This document shows, piece by piece, positions 36,296 through 45,784 of a DNA stretch of 64,000 nt (positions are counted from its first letter, which is position 1; every line of letters begins with the position of its first letter). A program made the position numbers and the translations under genes. This stretch comes from Acidobacteriota bacterium (GTDB taxonomy: Bacteria; Acidobacteriota; Terriglobia; Bryobacterales; Bryobacteraceae): NCBI GenBank assembly GCA_029776225.1, contig JAKOTR010000061.1, positions 51,486-115,485 of the forward strand, read 5' to 3'. Under the pieces are notes generated by a model. The model was not told the DNA's origin and did not search any database. It worked only from the letters and a program-made list of their open reading frames with translations.

Positions 36296-37175
36296 ATGTT
36301 CACAGGATGCGGAACGGCCCTGGTCACGCCGTTCCGGAAAGACTTGAGTCTGGATGAAGAGACCCTGCGCCGGCTGGTGCGGCGGCAGATCGAAGCGGGA
36401 ATCGACTTCCTGGTGCCGTGTGGCACTACGGGCGAGAACCCGACGCTGAGCCGCGCCGAGCACCTGCGCGTTGTCGAGATCACGTTGGAAGAAGCCAAGG
36501 GCAAGGTCCCGGTTCTCGCGGGCGCCGGCGGGTACAACACCGCCGAGGTGATCGAACTCGCGAAGGAGCTTCAGGCGCTGGGCGTGGACGGTCTGCTCTC
36601 CGTGACGCCGTATTACAACAAGCCCACGCAGGAAGGACTCTACCAGCACTACAAAGCGATCGCCTCCGCCGTGCGGCTGCCCGTAGTCGTCTATAGCGTG
36701 CAGGGGCGCACCGGCGTGAACGTCGAGCCCGCGACGCTGAAGCGGCTCGCCGAAATCGACAACATCGTCGGGGTCAAGGAAGCCTCGGGCAATATCGCCC
36801 AGATCGGCGCGATCGCCTCGCAACTTCCCGAGCGCTTCAACGTGCTCTCGGGCGACGACGCTCTGGCGCTGCCGGTAATCGCCTTGGGCGGGCGCGGGCT
36901 GATCTCGGTTGCCTCCAACGAGATCCCGGCGGAGATGTCCCGCCTGATCCGGCTCTGCCTGGAAAACAACTTCCCCGCCGCGCGCGAGCTGCACCGGAAA
37001 TACCAGCCGCTCATGGAAATCAACTTCATCGAATCGAACCCGATTCCGGTGAAGGCAGCCATGGGGCTGATGGGGCTGCTCGAGCCGGTTTGGCGCCTGC
37101 CGCTTGTGCCGCCCAAACCCGAGAATCTCGCCCGCATACGAAACGTACTGGAAGCACTCAAACTCCTTCACGCGC

Positions 37176-37189
<14 letters not shown>
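36296..37189 (+). CDS. dapA: 4-Hydroxy-tetrahydrodipicolinate synthase
   Basis: A 297-residue TIM-barrel aldolase. The N-terminus is FTGCGTALVTPF. Motifs are PCGTTGENPTLSRAEHLRVV, TPYYNKPTQEGLYQHY and the Schiff-base Lys in VGVKEASGNIAQI (about residue 160). It condenses pyruvate with aspartate semialdehyde. A GTG at 36290 is in frame, but the SD GGAGG is only one base from it. ATG 36296 is seven bases away and is preferred. The dapD start lies inside its last codons. Confidence 0.94.
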
Positions 37190-38015
<826 letters not shown>

Positions 38016-38089
38016 TCAGGCCGCGTATCGTTCCCCTGTCCGGCATCGCGGTGCGCTCTCAGCTTACCGGCATCTCGCCCGCCCTTTAA

Positions 38090-39364
38090 TCAAGACGCGG
38101 CTCGAAGAGTGCTTCGAATCTCGGTGACGAACGGGCCGGCAACCAGGTCTGCCGCGGTGCACATGGGTACCGCCGTGAGCCAGAGGAGAATTCGCCGGGA
38201 TCGCACCGACATTTCGGCCTTGTGGAACAGTCGCCCTCGTGCGCGAAGTGACTCCCAGGTCGTCATCGAACACGGGTACACAAGACAGCAGATCGCCAAC
38301 GCCGCCTCCGCGAGGTTGGCGTAGGCGAGAATTTGCAGCAAGTCCTGCCGGTGTTGCTCGCGAAGCACATCCTCTTTGCAGCTCCACTGGCCCTTCTGCA
38401 ACTCCTCCCAGTGCCGCTTGTACTTCGCGTCGACGATCACTGTGCATCCGTCCAGCTCGAAGATCAAATCGGGCAGCAGAAACTTCTGCGACCCGAGATA
38501 GGGAGGCTCCCAAATCAGCGGCGAGACCGTCTCATGTGCTCTTCCAGTTCTCAACCGCCCACCGGTTCGAATTGCGACTGCTCGGAGCACGGTCTCCACC
38601 CAGGCTTCGAAAAACAGTTCCATGGGCATGGTCCATGGAATACCCTCCAAGTCGCTGAGACCGGCCAGCCCGCGTTCCTCGATAGTCCAGTCAATTGCCT
38701 GAACCCCTTCGCGGAGGGCGTCGCTTCGAAGCGGCCTGCGAAGCCAGGTATCTATATCCCGCGGCGACGGACGGCGGGCGGGCACCGCCTGCACTTTGAG
38801 CAGTAATGATTCAGCGAGCGCAATCAACCTGTGCACGAAGGCTCCCTGTTCCCGCTGGGTCTCCAAAGACTGGAGTTGGCGCTCGATCGTAAAGCGGATC
38901 GCACCTTTAAGCTGGCGATCATCCCGGAGGTCAGGAAATGTGCACGGCACGGAAAGGAACTGTCCGCGCGAGAGGTTCCGGACGGCGTATTGCTGCCATC
39001 TCACGGAGCCCTTCGGCGCCTTTTGTTCCTGATCGGTGAGTTCAAACCGACGTTCCAGTCGTTCGAGCAGGACTTTTAGCCTCGCCAGCACCATGAACGA
39101 GAGAACCCAGGGCGGCACCCGGCGCTCGGAGCGTTTCAGCAAAGGAAGGCGCAGGGGAGTGGGGCTGACGAGCCATCCCATTTCCGCCAGCATCGGCCCA
39201 ATGCCTTGCCACGGAAATCGGGGCTGTACTACCAAACCGTAGTCCGGTTTCGCTGTAAGTGGGGACACCAGGGGCACAGCTCCAACCGAGCTCCCGGACT
39301 CAATTGAACTGATCAGCCAAGCGCGCCGCCTGCGACTGGGGATCCACAGCCCCTTTCGTTCCAA
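38090..39364 (-). CDS. McrC-like restriction-system nuclease subunit, 5' end disrupted
   Basis: The open frame from TTG 39364 gives 424 residues. The convincing part begins around VGAVPLVSPLTAKPDYGLVV, a conserved McrC-family N-terminal segment. The PD-(D/E)xK nuclease motif follows: LPDLIFELDGCTVIVDAKYK (Asp, Asp, Lys). McrC is the cleaving partner of the McrB-type ATPase encoded just upstream on the same strand. The first 25 residues of this frame are Arg/Trp-rich and look like an antisense-type reading, while natural-looking N-terminal sequence lies in another frame at 39300-39521. The intact protein would need a frame change near 39300. It may be inactive. Confidence 0.75.
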   Translation of the reverse strand: MERKGLWIPSRRRRAWLISSIESGSSVGAVPLVSPLTAKPDYGLVVQPRFPWQGIGPMLAEMGWLVSPTPLRLPLLKRSERRVPPWVLSFMVLARLKVLLERLERRFELTDQEQKAPKGSVRWQQYAVRNLSRGQFLSVPCTFPDLRDDRQLKGAIRFTIERQLQSLETQREQGAFVHRLIALAESLLLKVQAVPARRPSPRDIDTWLRRPLRSDALREGVQAIDWTIEERGLAGLSDLEGIPWTMPMELFFEAWVETVLRAVAIRTGGRLRTGRAHETVSPLIWEPPYLGSQKFLLPDLIFELDGCTVIVDAKYKRHWEELQKGQWSCKEDVLREQHRQDLLQILAYANLAEAALAICCLVYPCSMTTWESLRARGRLFHKAEMSVRSRRILLWLTAVPMCTAADLVAGPFVTEIRSTLRAAS

Positions 39365-39521
39365 AAAACTGAATCGCCGACCTCTCGATCGAGCTGTGAT
39401 CTTCCAGTTCCAGGCAAATCTCGCTCGGGGCTTTCACGCCGACCAATGGCGCTCGCCGCGAGTGCCGCCGAGGTTGTAGATGACGCAAAGCTGGGTGCGG
39501 TCTCAGAGACTGTCGAGCCAT
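39300..39521 (-). pseudogene. N-terminal piece of the McrC-like gene in a different frame
   Basis: Codons reading KAPSEICLELEDHSSIERSA and then VDPQSQAARLADQFN* use normal codons for this genome and resemble an McrC-like N-terminus. They stop at TGA 39300, one base out of phase with the nuclease frame that resumes as ESGSSVGAVPLV. A second possible start segment (CVIYNLGGTRGERHW) lies in the ATPase frame just after its stop, which suggests one or two indels. Confidence 0.55.
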
Positions 39522-40978
39522 TGCAGGTAAGCGCGGATGCTCTCGGCGAAGCCTGTTACGTAGCCTTGCGCCAGGTATTCCTCCAGCAACGGGGCGAGAT
39601 TGGTTCGCAAAAGTGACTTCGCTGTGGTTTCATCGCCAGCGAGGAAATAGGAGTGACCTGGAACTAGCGACAGGGCATCATCGGAGGCATGCTCAATGAA
39701 GATTGAGATCAGTTCCCGAAACGCCCTCTGCATCAGCAAGCAGCCGTGCTGTTCCACCACCCGCATGCTCGGCCATAGGGGTACGAACGCGAAGCGGCGC
39801 CGCACGGCCACATCGACGATGGCAATGCTGCGGTCGGCGCTGTTCATGGTCCCCAGAATGTGCAGATTGGGCGGAAGAAAGAAGGTCCGGTGGAACGGCT
39901 TCCCGAAGTCGTACGGCAGTTCGATCTTTCGCTCAAATCCGGGTTCAGGCTCAAGCAGGTAAAGTGCTTCGCCGAGGATTTTTCCCAGGTCGGCCCGGTT
40001 GATCTCATCGATGTGAAGCAGGTATTTCCTTGACGGATCGCTCAGCGCCATCGCGGCCGCTTCCATCAAGAAACCCGGAACCGGCGCAAACCGGAATCCC
40101 ATGGATCCGTCGCCGGTAACCGGCGCGAGGCCACCAATAAAGTTCTCGTAAGTCGTGTTGGGGTGAAACTGAATCGAGCGGCCGGCTGAGGCATACTCGT
40201 CCCGGAGGATCCGCCCGGCCATGAGCGTCTTGCCCGTTCCGGGCGGGCCTTGGAGGATTACATATCGCCGCCGATTTAGTAACTCGGTCACCTGTTCGCG
40301 CGTGGTGGAAGGCAGCAAGTGTTCGAACCAGGCCGCCTGGATTGCTTCCGACTCCTCCGCAAACTGCGCCAGCGGCCTCTGGCCGCGTTCTTCGAACATT
40401 ACATCAAGCAGCGCCGTCACCGCCGCCGTACCCTTCGAGTCCTCCGTTGGTGTGAAGGCGGCGTAGATGACCTTACCGTAGCGCTCAAAGACCCTCTGGT
40501 AAGGTGACCAGAGCCGCTTGATTCGATCGGGAATATCTAAATCCACGCGAGTTGGGTCCTGTTTGGCCCAGGCAATCTGCTGCCCTCTGCCGTACTCCTT
40601 GTTCAGCCAGGCGCAGATGGCTTGGATTTTTCTGGCATGCCCTGGGCGCCCCAGGATTGCCTCGTCGGGTGAGAGACCTTGAGTCCCGACCCCCATCGCG
40701 ACCAGGCACGGTTTTCCCGTCACAGGAAAAATAACGAACGATATGCCGCCGTACGGGCCGGATGGTGGGTTTGACGGATGAATGTAGGCTGCAAACGGAA
40801 CGCCACTATCACTGCTGAACTCCGGAGCGCGAAGTGTGACCACATCCTTGGCTGATGCTCGGTAGCGACCGCCGGGAGCCCCGAACAATGCCTCGAAGGC
40901 GCGCTTGTTTCGCTCACTCCAGGACTCGCTGGTGCCGGTGTGAATGATCTCTAGCAACGGTTGCAAGCTGTTGGTCAT
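39503..40978 (-). CDS. McrB-like AAA+ ATPase/GTPase with MrcB_N (DUF3578) domain
   Basis: A 491-residue protein. Residues of about 10-180 match the MrcB N-terminal domain (RNKRAFEALFGAPGGRYRAS, PPSGPYGGISFVIFPV), a DNA-recognition module. The AAA+ domain has Walker A LQGPPGTGKTLMAGRI at about residue 245, the McrB signature HPNTTYENFIGGLAPV and Walker B YLLHIDEINRADLGKILGEA. Sensor region GTMNSADRSIAIVDVAVRRR follows. McrB-McrC pairs restrict modified DNA. The longer open frame starts at 41089, but ATG 40978 (MTNSLQPLLEII) fits the domain boundary. No SD is visible. The partner at 38090-39364 appears damaged. Confidence 0.85.
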   Translation of the reverse strand: MTNSLQPLLEIIHTGTSESWSERNKRAFEALFGAPGGRYRASAKDVVTLRAPEFSSDSGVPFAAYIHPSNPPSGPYGGISFVIFPVTGKPCLVAMGVGTQGLSPDEAILGRPGHARKIQAICAWLNKEYGRGQQIAWAKQDPTRVDLDIPDRIKRLWSPYQRVFERYGKVIYAAFTPTEDSKGTAAVTALLDVMFEERGQRPLAQFAEESEAIQAAWFEHLLPSTTREQVTELLNRRRYVILQGPPGTGKTLMAGRILRDEYASAGRSIQFHPNTTYENFIGGLAPVTGDGSMGFRFAPVPGFLMEAAAMALSDPSRKYLLHIDEINRADLGKILGEALYLLEPEPGFERKIELPYDFGKPFHRTFFLPPNLHILGTMNSADRSIAIVDVAVRRRFAFVPLWPSMRVVEQHGCLLMQRAFRELISIFIEHASDDALSLVPGHSYFLAGDETTAKSLLRTNLAPLLEEYLAQGYVTGFAESIRAYLQWLDSL

Positions 40979-41139
40979 GGTTGTGTCCAAAACGCGCAGA
41001 CGCCGGCACCACGGCTCGTTGTGGCCTGCCGGATGCGAAGCGGACCCGAATATTCTATATAACTGGCCGGCGACCACGAGTGGTGCCACCTCCCGAAGCC
41101 GAACCGCAGGTAGTTACAGTTTGAGAACTGTGTGGGACC

Positions 41140-41360
41140 TTGTCGCTGGGCGGCGGCGCTTATTTGAAGCACACGTTCGACTGCGGGAACGCTGCGACTG
41201 GTCGCGTCGGAAATAGCGACTGGGGAGCTTGGGACGGCGCCGGCGCCACCAGGGCCGTGGCGGGCGGCTGTTTTCGCTTCGGGGCGGCGCCCGCTACTAC
41301 CGCTTCGGGCCCCACCTACACATCTTCAGCGTCGGGCCGGAGTTTTCCATCACGTTCTAA
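41140..41360 (+). pseudogene. Remnant of an outer-membrane beta-barrel protein C-terminus
   Basis: One frame reads SLGGGAYLKHTFDCGN. After a frame change it becomes GGARYYRFGPHLHIFSVGPE and ends FSITF* at 41358-41360. The terminal aromatic residue and alternating pattern are those of an outer-membrane barrel's last strand. No start or upstream portion remains, since the McrB-like gene ends the block on the left. Reading is by eye only. Confidence 0.4.
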
Positions 41361-41423
41361 GCGCCCTACGTTTTCCTCCATCATGTGCTTCGAACGGTTG
41401 CACGTCCGGCCACCGGGCCGCGC

Positions 41424-42267
41424 TTACAGGCGTCGATATTCCAGGACTGTGACAGCGGCCGTCACCGCGATCGAATCCGGCAGCCCTGCGATGCCGGCTG
41501 ACAGGCTGGCTGGATCCAGGTGGCGTGCGGATGGACCCATCATGGCCAAGGCCGCCACATCGGCACTCTTGAGGTGCATCGTCCATTCGAGCGGCTTTTT
41601 CGTCACCAGCCGGAACCACGATCCCAGCCCCCGCGCCAGCCGTGATTCCTTGCTTGGATCCACCTTGAGCAGACCAAGCAACTCGCGCAACTCAACCAGA
41701 TGATGAGGCTGTGGAGTGACCACGATCAGCCTGCCGTTGCGGCGCAAGGTCCGATGCAGCTCCCGCGGCTGACGAGGAGCAAAGACAACGAGCGTGAGGG
41801 CGCTGGCCTCGTCCGCCACCGGCAGCCGGTCCCAAACGTCGGCCACAATGGAATAAACACGCGCGTGAGCTCGCGCCGCCCGGCGTGCCGCGTGCTTTGA
41901 CAAGTCAACCGCAAGACCCAGGCGTCCGGGTAGTGAGTTGACGACCTGCGACAGGTAATAAGCCGTCCCCGCACCCACCTCCATCACCAGTCCGCCGCCC
42001 AGGCGGGAGCTGTGTACGAGGTTTACGAGTAGCTCGGCGATGGGCCGGTAATGCCCTGCGCCCAAAAACTGCGCGCGGGCGGCAACCATCTCAGCCGAGT
42101 CACCGAATTCGTCGGGAAATGTGGCTGCGCAGATTCAAATAGCCTTGGCGAGCGAAATCGAACCGGTGTCCAGCGCGGCAGGCGACGCCGCCGGCTACGC
42201 AGTGGAACTCAGCGCCGCAGACTGGGCATCGGAGCTGTTGCAAAACGGTTGCGTGCATACAATTCAT
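41424..42267 (-). pseudogene. rlmA: RlmA-type 23S rRNA (guanine-N1) methyltransferase, frameshifted
   Basis: ATG 42267 opens a 55-residue frame with the RlmA zinc ribbon. CPVC, then Cys and His (C-x2-C-x12-C-x3-H) are spaced exactly as in E. coli RlmA, followed by GHRFDFARQGYLNL. It stops at TGA 42102. One base out of phase, the sequence continues as DEFGDSAEMVAARAQFLGAG and runs 221 codons from the internal ATG 42089. That part carries the SAM motif VMEVGAGTAYYLSQVV, DLSKHAARRAARAH, and LVVFAPRQPRELHRTLRRNG. RlmA methylates G745/G748 of 23S rRNA. The break falls near 42110-42135. Either the gene is dead or the assembly has a one-base error. Confidence 0.8.
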
Positions 42268-42386
42268 GGTAAAACGCCTCGAAGCCGTTCCCGAAGCGCA
42301 CAGAAATTCCTAGAACAGCCGATAAGTCAGTGTGAGTGTACGCAAACTGAAGTGATTATGTCCGCCGGAAGCGATCGGATCGAGCA

Positions 42387-42587
42387 ATGCCTGGACAGAT
42401 AAAACGGATGATCGACACCATCATCGCCCAACGTTCGAAGGGGAATCCCACCATTGAGCTGACGACCAAAACCAAGATGATCCTCAAGGGAATCAATCCT
42501 GACCGGTACACCAGCACTTCCGAGGATGATCCTGTCGTGATCGGAAAACTGAAAAAGATTGCCGCGGAACTTGGGGTCACATTGTGA
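42387..42587 (+). CDS. Small conserved-looking protein upstream of FIST gene
   Basis: A 66-residue protein of no family I can name. It begins MPGQIKRMIDTIIAQRSKGN and is rich in Lys/Ile/Thr, with a possible helix at each end and the central NPDRYTSTSEDDP. Its stop overlaps the first possible start of the FIST gene (GTGA) and the real FIST ATG follows by 17 bases, so the two are translationally linked. This suggests a regulator or chaperone of the FIST protein, but it is only an inference. Confidence 0.7.
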   Translation: MPGQIKRMIDTIIAQRSKGNPTIELTTKTKMILKGINPDRYTSTSEDDPVVIGKLKKIAAELGVTL

Positions 42588-42604
42588 GGGCAGGAGACCA
42601 CGGG

Positions 42605-43705
42605 ATGATCAGAACTGCTTATTCCACGAAAGAGTTGTCCGCCGCAGTGGCGGAGATTGAGCAACAGTGCGCCGGGTTCGATCCGCACGTTGTTCTCTGT
42701 TTCGCCTCGCCGAAGTATGGTCCCGCAGAGCTGAGCAGGAAGCTGCAAAACGCTTATCCAAAGGCATGCACTGTGGGGTGCACGACAGCCGGGGAAATTG
42801 TCTCCGGGCGGATGTTGACCGGGTCCGCCGTTGCCATGTGTCTGGGCGCGGAAACCGTGGAGGGGGTTGCATACGCTGTGGTGCAGAACCCGCGCGAGAA
42901 AGCGGCCGTTCGCGATGCATTGGGCAAGCTGGAGGCGCACTCCGGAAAGCGGCTTGCCGAAATGGACATCCGGCAATACGTAGGGATCGTGCTGGCCGAC
43001 GGCCTGAGCGGGGCCGAAGAGCAGTTGATGGAGCGGATCGGCGACCTTACGGATGTGTTCTTCGTCGGCGGTTCTGCCGGTGACGATCTCAAGTTCGAGC
43101 GGACGCACGTTATGGCCGGCGGGCAAGCCTATACCGGCGCCGCCGTGCTGATGCTGCTCAAGCTTCGAAAAGGATTCGACATTATCAAGACCCAGAGCTT
43201 CGTGCCCGCCGGGAAGACCCTGGTGGCAACCGAGGTCGATGAGGAAAACCGAAAAGTGGTCCGCTTCAACGGCAAGCCCGCGGTGGAGGCCTATGCCGAA
43301 GCCGTGGGTGTGGACCCGGCAAAGGTGAGCGAAGAGTTTATGAATCATCCTCTCGGCCTGATGGTTGAGGGCGAGCCTTTCGTCAGGAGCCCGCAGCGCG
43401 TGCAGAACGGAGCCATGCTGTTTTACTGCCGCATTGTGGAAGGTGCCGAGCTGGAAGTGCTGAACGCCACGGATATCGTCGCCGACACGCGCGCGGCCGT
43501 GGAAGCGAAGAAAGCCGAGCTGGGAGGAATCGCCGGCATCGTCGATTTCCACTGCATTTTGCGGACGCTGAAGCTGCGCGCGGAGCAGCGCTGCGATGAG
43601 TACGGCGCCATCTTCAACGGGATCCCGGCGATCGGCTTCAGCACGTATGGCGAAGCCTATCTCGGGCATATCAACCAGACGTCGACGATGCTGGTTTTCC
43701 GGTAG
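42605..43705 (+). CDS. FIST domain sensory protein
   Basis: A 366-residue protein with FIST_N (residues of about 20-210) and FIST_C domains. Typical blocks are PKAYPKACTVGCTTAGEI-like at 43-63 (here NAYPKACTVGCTTAGEIVSG), VGGSAGDDLKFE, and the C-terminal GFSTYGEAYLGHINQTSTML. FIST proteins are cytoplasmic small-ligand sensors associated with signal transduction and often sit beside histidine kinases, chemotaxis or diguanylate cyclase genes. No such gene is adjacent here. ATG 42605 is chosen because AGGAG lies eight bases before it; GTG 42584 overlaps the previous gene. Confidence 0.9.
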   Translation: MIRTAYSTKELSAAVAEIEQQCAGFDPHVVLCFASPKYGPAELSRKLQNAYPKACTVGCTTAGEIVSGRMLTGSAVAMCLGAETVEGVAYAVVQNPREKAAVRDALGKLEAHSGKRLAEMDIRQYVGIVLADGLSGAEEQLMERIGDLTDVFFVGGSAGDDLKFERTHVMAGGQAYTGAAVLMLLKLRKGFDIIKTQSFVPAGKTLVATEVDEENRKVVRFNGKPAVEAYAEAVGVDPAKVSEEFMNHPLGLMVEGEPFVRSPQRVQNGAMLFYCRIVEGAELEVLNATDIVADTRAAVEAKKAELGGIAGIVDFHCILRTLKLRAEQRCDEYGAIFNGIPAIGFSTYGEAYLGHINQTSTMLVFR

Positions 43706-43715
43706 CAAGTGATTC

Positions 43716-43766
43716 GAGGGGCGCTGGCGGAAGCCCAGCCGCGCGGCGCCTCTCCTGCCTCTTTTT
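43716..43766 (+). terminator. Terminator after the FIST gene
   Basis: A stem GAGGGGCGC / GCGCCTCTC (one G-T pair) encloses a GC-rich loop and is followed by CTGCCTCTTTTT. It lies 10 bases after the FIST stop. Confidence 0.5.
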
Positions 43767-43904
43767 CCCCTCCCCCGCACGCTATCCTTCCCCTGGTTCC
43801 ATCTCTGCTCGCATGCTTGCCGTCTTTCTCGCCACAGCGCCGCGGGGGAGTGTCCCGCGAGGCCGAAGCCCCGTCCACGCCTTGATTTTAGATACAGCAG
43901 TGAA

Positions 43905-43934
43905 TTGACATACATAATCGTATCGAGAAATAAT
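43905..43934 (+). promoter_or_regulatory. Promoter and possible operator of the TetR/efflux operon
   Basis: A -35 TTGACA at 43905-43910 and -10 AATAAT at 43929-43934 have an 18-base spacer. The spacer contains the inverted repeat ATAC-ATAATC-GTAT, a plausible TetR operator that would block RNA polymerase. The predicted start falls at or next to ATG 43942, so the transcript may be leaderless. Confidence 0.6.
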
Positions 43935-43941
43935 AGTGCAT

Positions 43942-44586
43942 ATGAAGCGCAAGCGACGGCTCACGCGGCAGGAAAGCCAGGAAGTCACCCGCGCCCGCCT
44001 GATCAAGGCGGCTGAACAGGCCTTTATCCGCCATGGATTCGACGGCTCCTCGGTAGAACAGATCACCGAGGCAGCCGGCTTTTCCCGGGGTGCCTTTTAC
44101 TCCAACTTCGCCGACAAGAACGAGCTCTTTCTGGCGGTGCTGGACAAACGGCGGCTGGAACTGGCCACCGCGCTGGATGAGATCATTCACCGCACTCCGG
44201 ACGCGGACCGGCGGCTGGAGGCCGTGCGGGATTGGTTTGTGAACCAGTGGTGGCGGCAAAGGGACTGGATCGCCCTGCGAATCGAGTTCAGCCGTCGGGC
44301 TATGCGGAACCGCGCGGTCCGGGACAGGCTGGCCAACTTGCAGCAGCACGAACTGGAGACCTATGCGAGGCTGGTGGCGGAGTACTTCTCCGCCGCCGGT
44401 GTGGAGCCTGTGGAGCAGCCCGAGACTGTTGCTATGGCCTTACTGGCGGTATGGCTAGGTCTGGGCAGCATGGCGATGGCGGAAGGTGGGCGCAGCCTGG
44501 AGCGCGCTTACACGGAGGCGGCTGGCCTGGTTTTCAATCGCCTGGCCCTGCCCTATAGTGCGTCGTGCGGAGGCCCCCATGCGTAG
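43942..44586 (+). CDS. TetR-family transcriptional regulator of the efflux operon
   Basis: A 214-residue TetR repressor. The N-terminal HTH (AEQAFIRHGFDGSSVEQITE, AAGFSRGAFYSNFADKNELF) is canonical. The C-terminal ligand domain is divergent. A GTG at 43936 is in frame, but ATG 43942 sits at the predicted transcription start. It is the first gene of a rightward operon: its last eight bases overlap the adaptor gene, and the pump follows. Autoregulation and repression of the pump are inferred from this layout. Confidence 0.9.
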   Translation: MKRKRRLTRQESQEVTRARLIKAAEQAFIRHGFDGSSVEQITEAAGFSRGAFYSNFADKNELFLAVLDKRRLELATALDEIIHRTPDADRRLEAVRDWFVNQWWRQRDWIALRIEFSRRAMRNRAVRDRLANLQQHELETYARLVAEYFSAAGVEPVEQPETVAMALLAVWLGLGSMAMAEGGRSLERAYTEAAGLVFNRLALPYSASCGGPHA

Positions 44587-45784
44587 CAGTTGGCGGAGAC
44601 ATGCGACAGCGGCAGTGGCGCTCGTGGCGTGTCTGGCCGCGTGCTCGCGCGAAAGGCCCGCGGCGGAAGAGAAGCCGGTGCCAGTCCGGGTCCGCACGCC
44701 TGCCTCCGCGGAGCAGCCGGAATCCGTGTCAGTGAGCGGATCGGTGGAGGGGTCGCGGACCGTGCCGCTAGCCTTTCAGGTGGCCGGCCGGGTGGCGCGC
44801 GTGTACGTCGAAGAGGGCGACGCCGTACGAGCGGGGCAGTTGCTGGCGGAACTCGACGCCACGGACTACCGCAACGCGCTGAACGCCGCGCTGGGACAGG
44901 CCCAGGCGGCGGAGGCCGTGGCGAAAAAGGCCGTGGCCGGTCCGCGCCCGGAGGAGGTGGAGCAGGCGCGCATCGACTTCGAGCGCTGGCAGGACGAGTA
45001 CCAGCGCATGCGCTTTCTGTTCGAGCGCAAAAGTCTCCCGGCGAACGACTTTCGCAAGGTGGAGGCGGCATACAACGCGGCGCGCGTGCGCTACGAGATG
45101 GCGCGGCAGGGGACGCGGGCCGAGGACATTGCAGCCGCGGAGGCCCAGGCGAAGGCGGCGCAGGCCCAGGTCGAGGTAGCACGCAAACGGCTTGAGGATA
45201 CGCGGCTGACTGCGCCTTCGGCCGGCTACATCGCGCAGCGGCGGATCGAGCCGGGCGTCATGGTGGCGGCCGGCACGCCGGTGCTGGCGGTAGTGGACCT
45301 CGACCCGGTGGAGGTCCGCGTGGGGGTTCCCGAAGCCGAGATCGGCAAGGTGCGGCACGGCGCTGCGGCCGAGATTGCCGTGCCTTCGCTCGGCGGCCGT
45401 CGTTTCCAGGGCAAGGTGGAGAAGATCGGGGTGGCGGCGGAGCCGACTTCCCGCACGTACCCGGTCACCATTGCTGTGCCGAACCCGGAACGTGTGTTGC
45501 TGGCGGGCATGGTGGCGGAGGCGCGCATTCTGGGGGCGCGGACCACGCGGGTGCTGACGATCCCGGGCGAAGCCGTCGTGCGGGACCCGCAGGGAGTCAC
45601 CCTCGTGTACGTCTACTTCCCGGACCGCAAGCGCGTCTATGCGCGGCGGGTGGAGCTCGGAGCGCCTGTAGGAAGAGAGCTGGAAGTGCGCTCCGGGCTG
45701 CGCGGCGATGAGCAGGTGGTGGTGGCGGGCCAGCAGAAGCTGCGGGAAGGCATGCTCGTGGAAGTGCTGGAGGACGAGAAATGA
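44579..45784 (+). CDS. RND efflux periplasmic adaptor lipoprotein (HlyD family)
   Basis: A 401-residue membrane fusion protein. The signal peptide ends in lipobox LAAC, so it is anchored as a lipoprotein. Barrel-sandwich halves flank a long alpha-hairpin (residues of about 95-200, rich in Ala/Glu/Gln, coiled-coil). The lipoyl-like motif is GRVARVYVEEGDAVRAGQLL. ATG 44579 has the SD GGAGG five bases upstream and overlaps the tetR stop. The four-base overlap ATGA with the next gene at 45781 couples it to the pump. It links the inner and outer membrane components of the efflux system. Confidence 0.93.
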   Translation: MRSSWRRHATAAVALVACLAACSRERPAAEEKPVPVRVRTPASAEQPESVSVSGSVEGSRTVPLAFQVAGRVARVYVEEGDAVRAGQLLAELDATDYRNALNAALGQAQAAEAVAKKAVAGPRPEEVEQARIDFERWQDEYQRMRFLFERKSLPANDFRKVEAAYNAARVRYEMARQGTRAEDIAAAEAQAKAAQAQVEVARKRLEDTRLTAPSAGYIAQRRIEPGVMVAAGTPVLAVVDLDPVEVRVGVPEAEIGKVRHGAAAEIAVPSLGGRRFQGKVEKIGVAAEPTSRTYPVTIAVPNPERVLLAGMVAEARILGARTTRVLTIPGEAVVRDPQGVTLVYVYFPDRKRVYARRVELGAPVGRELEVRSGLRGDEQVVVAGQQKLREGMLVEVLEDEK

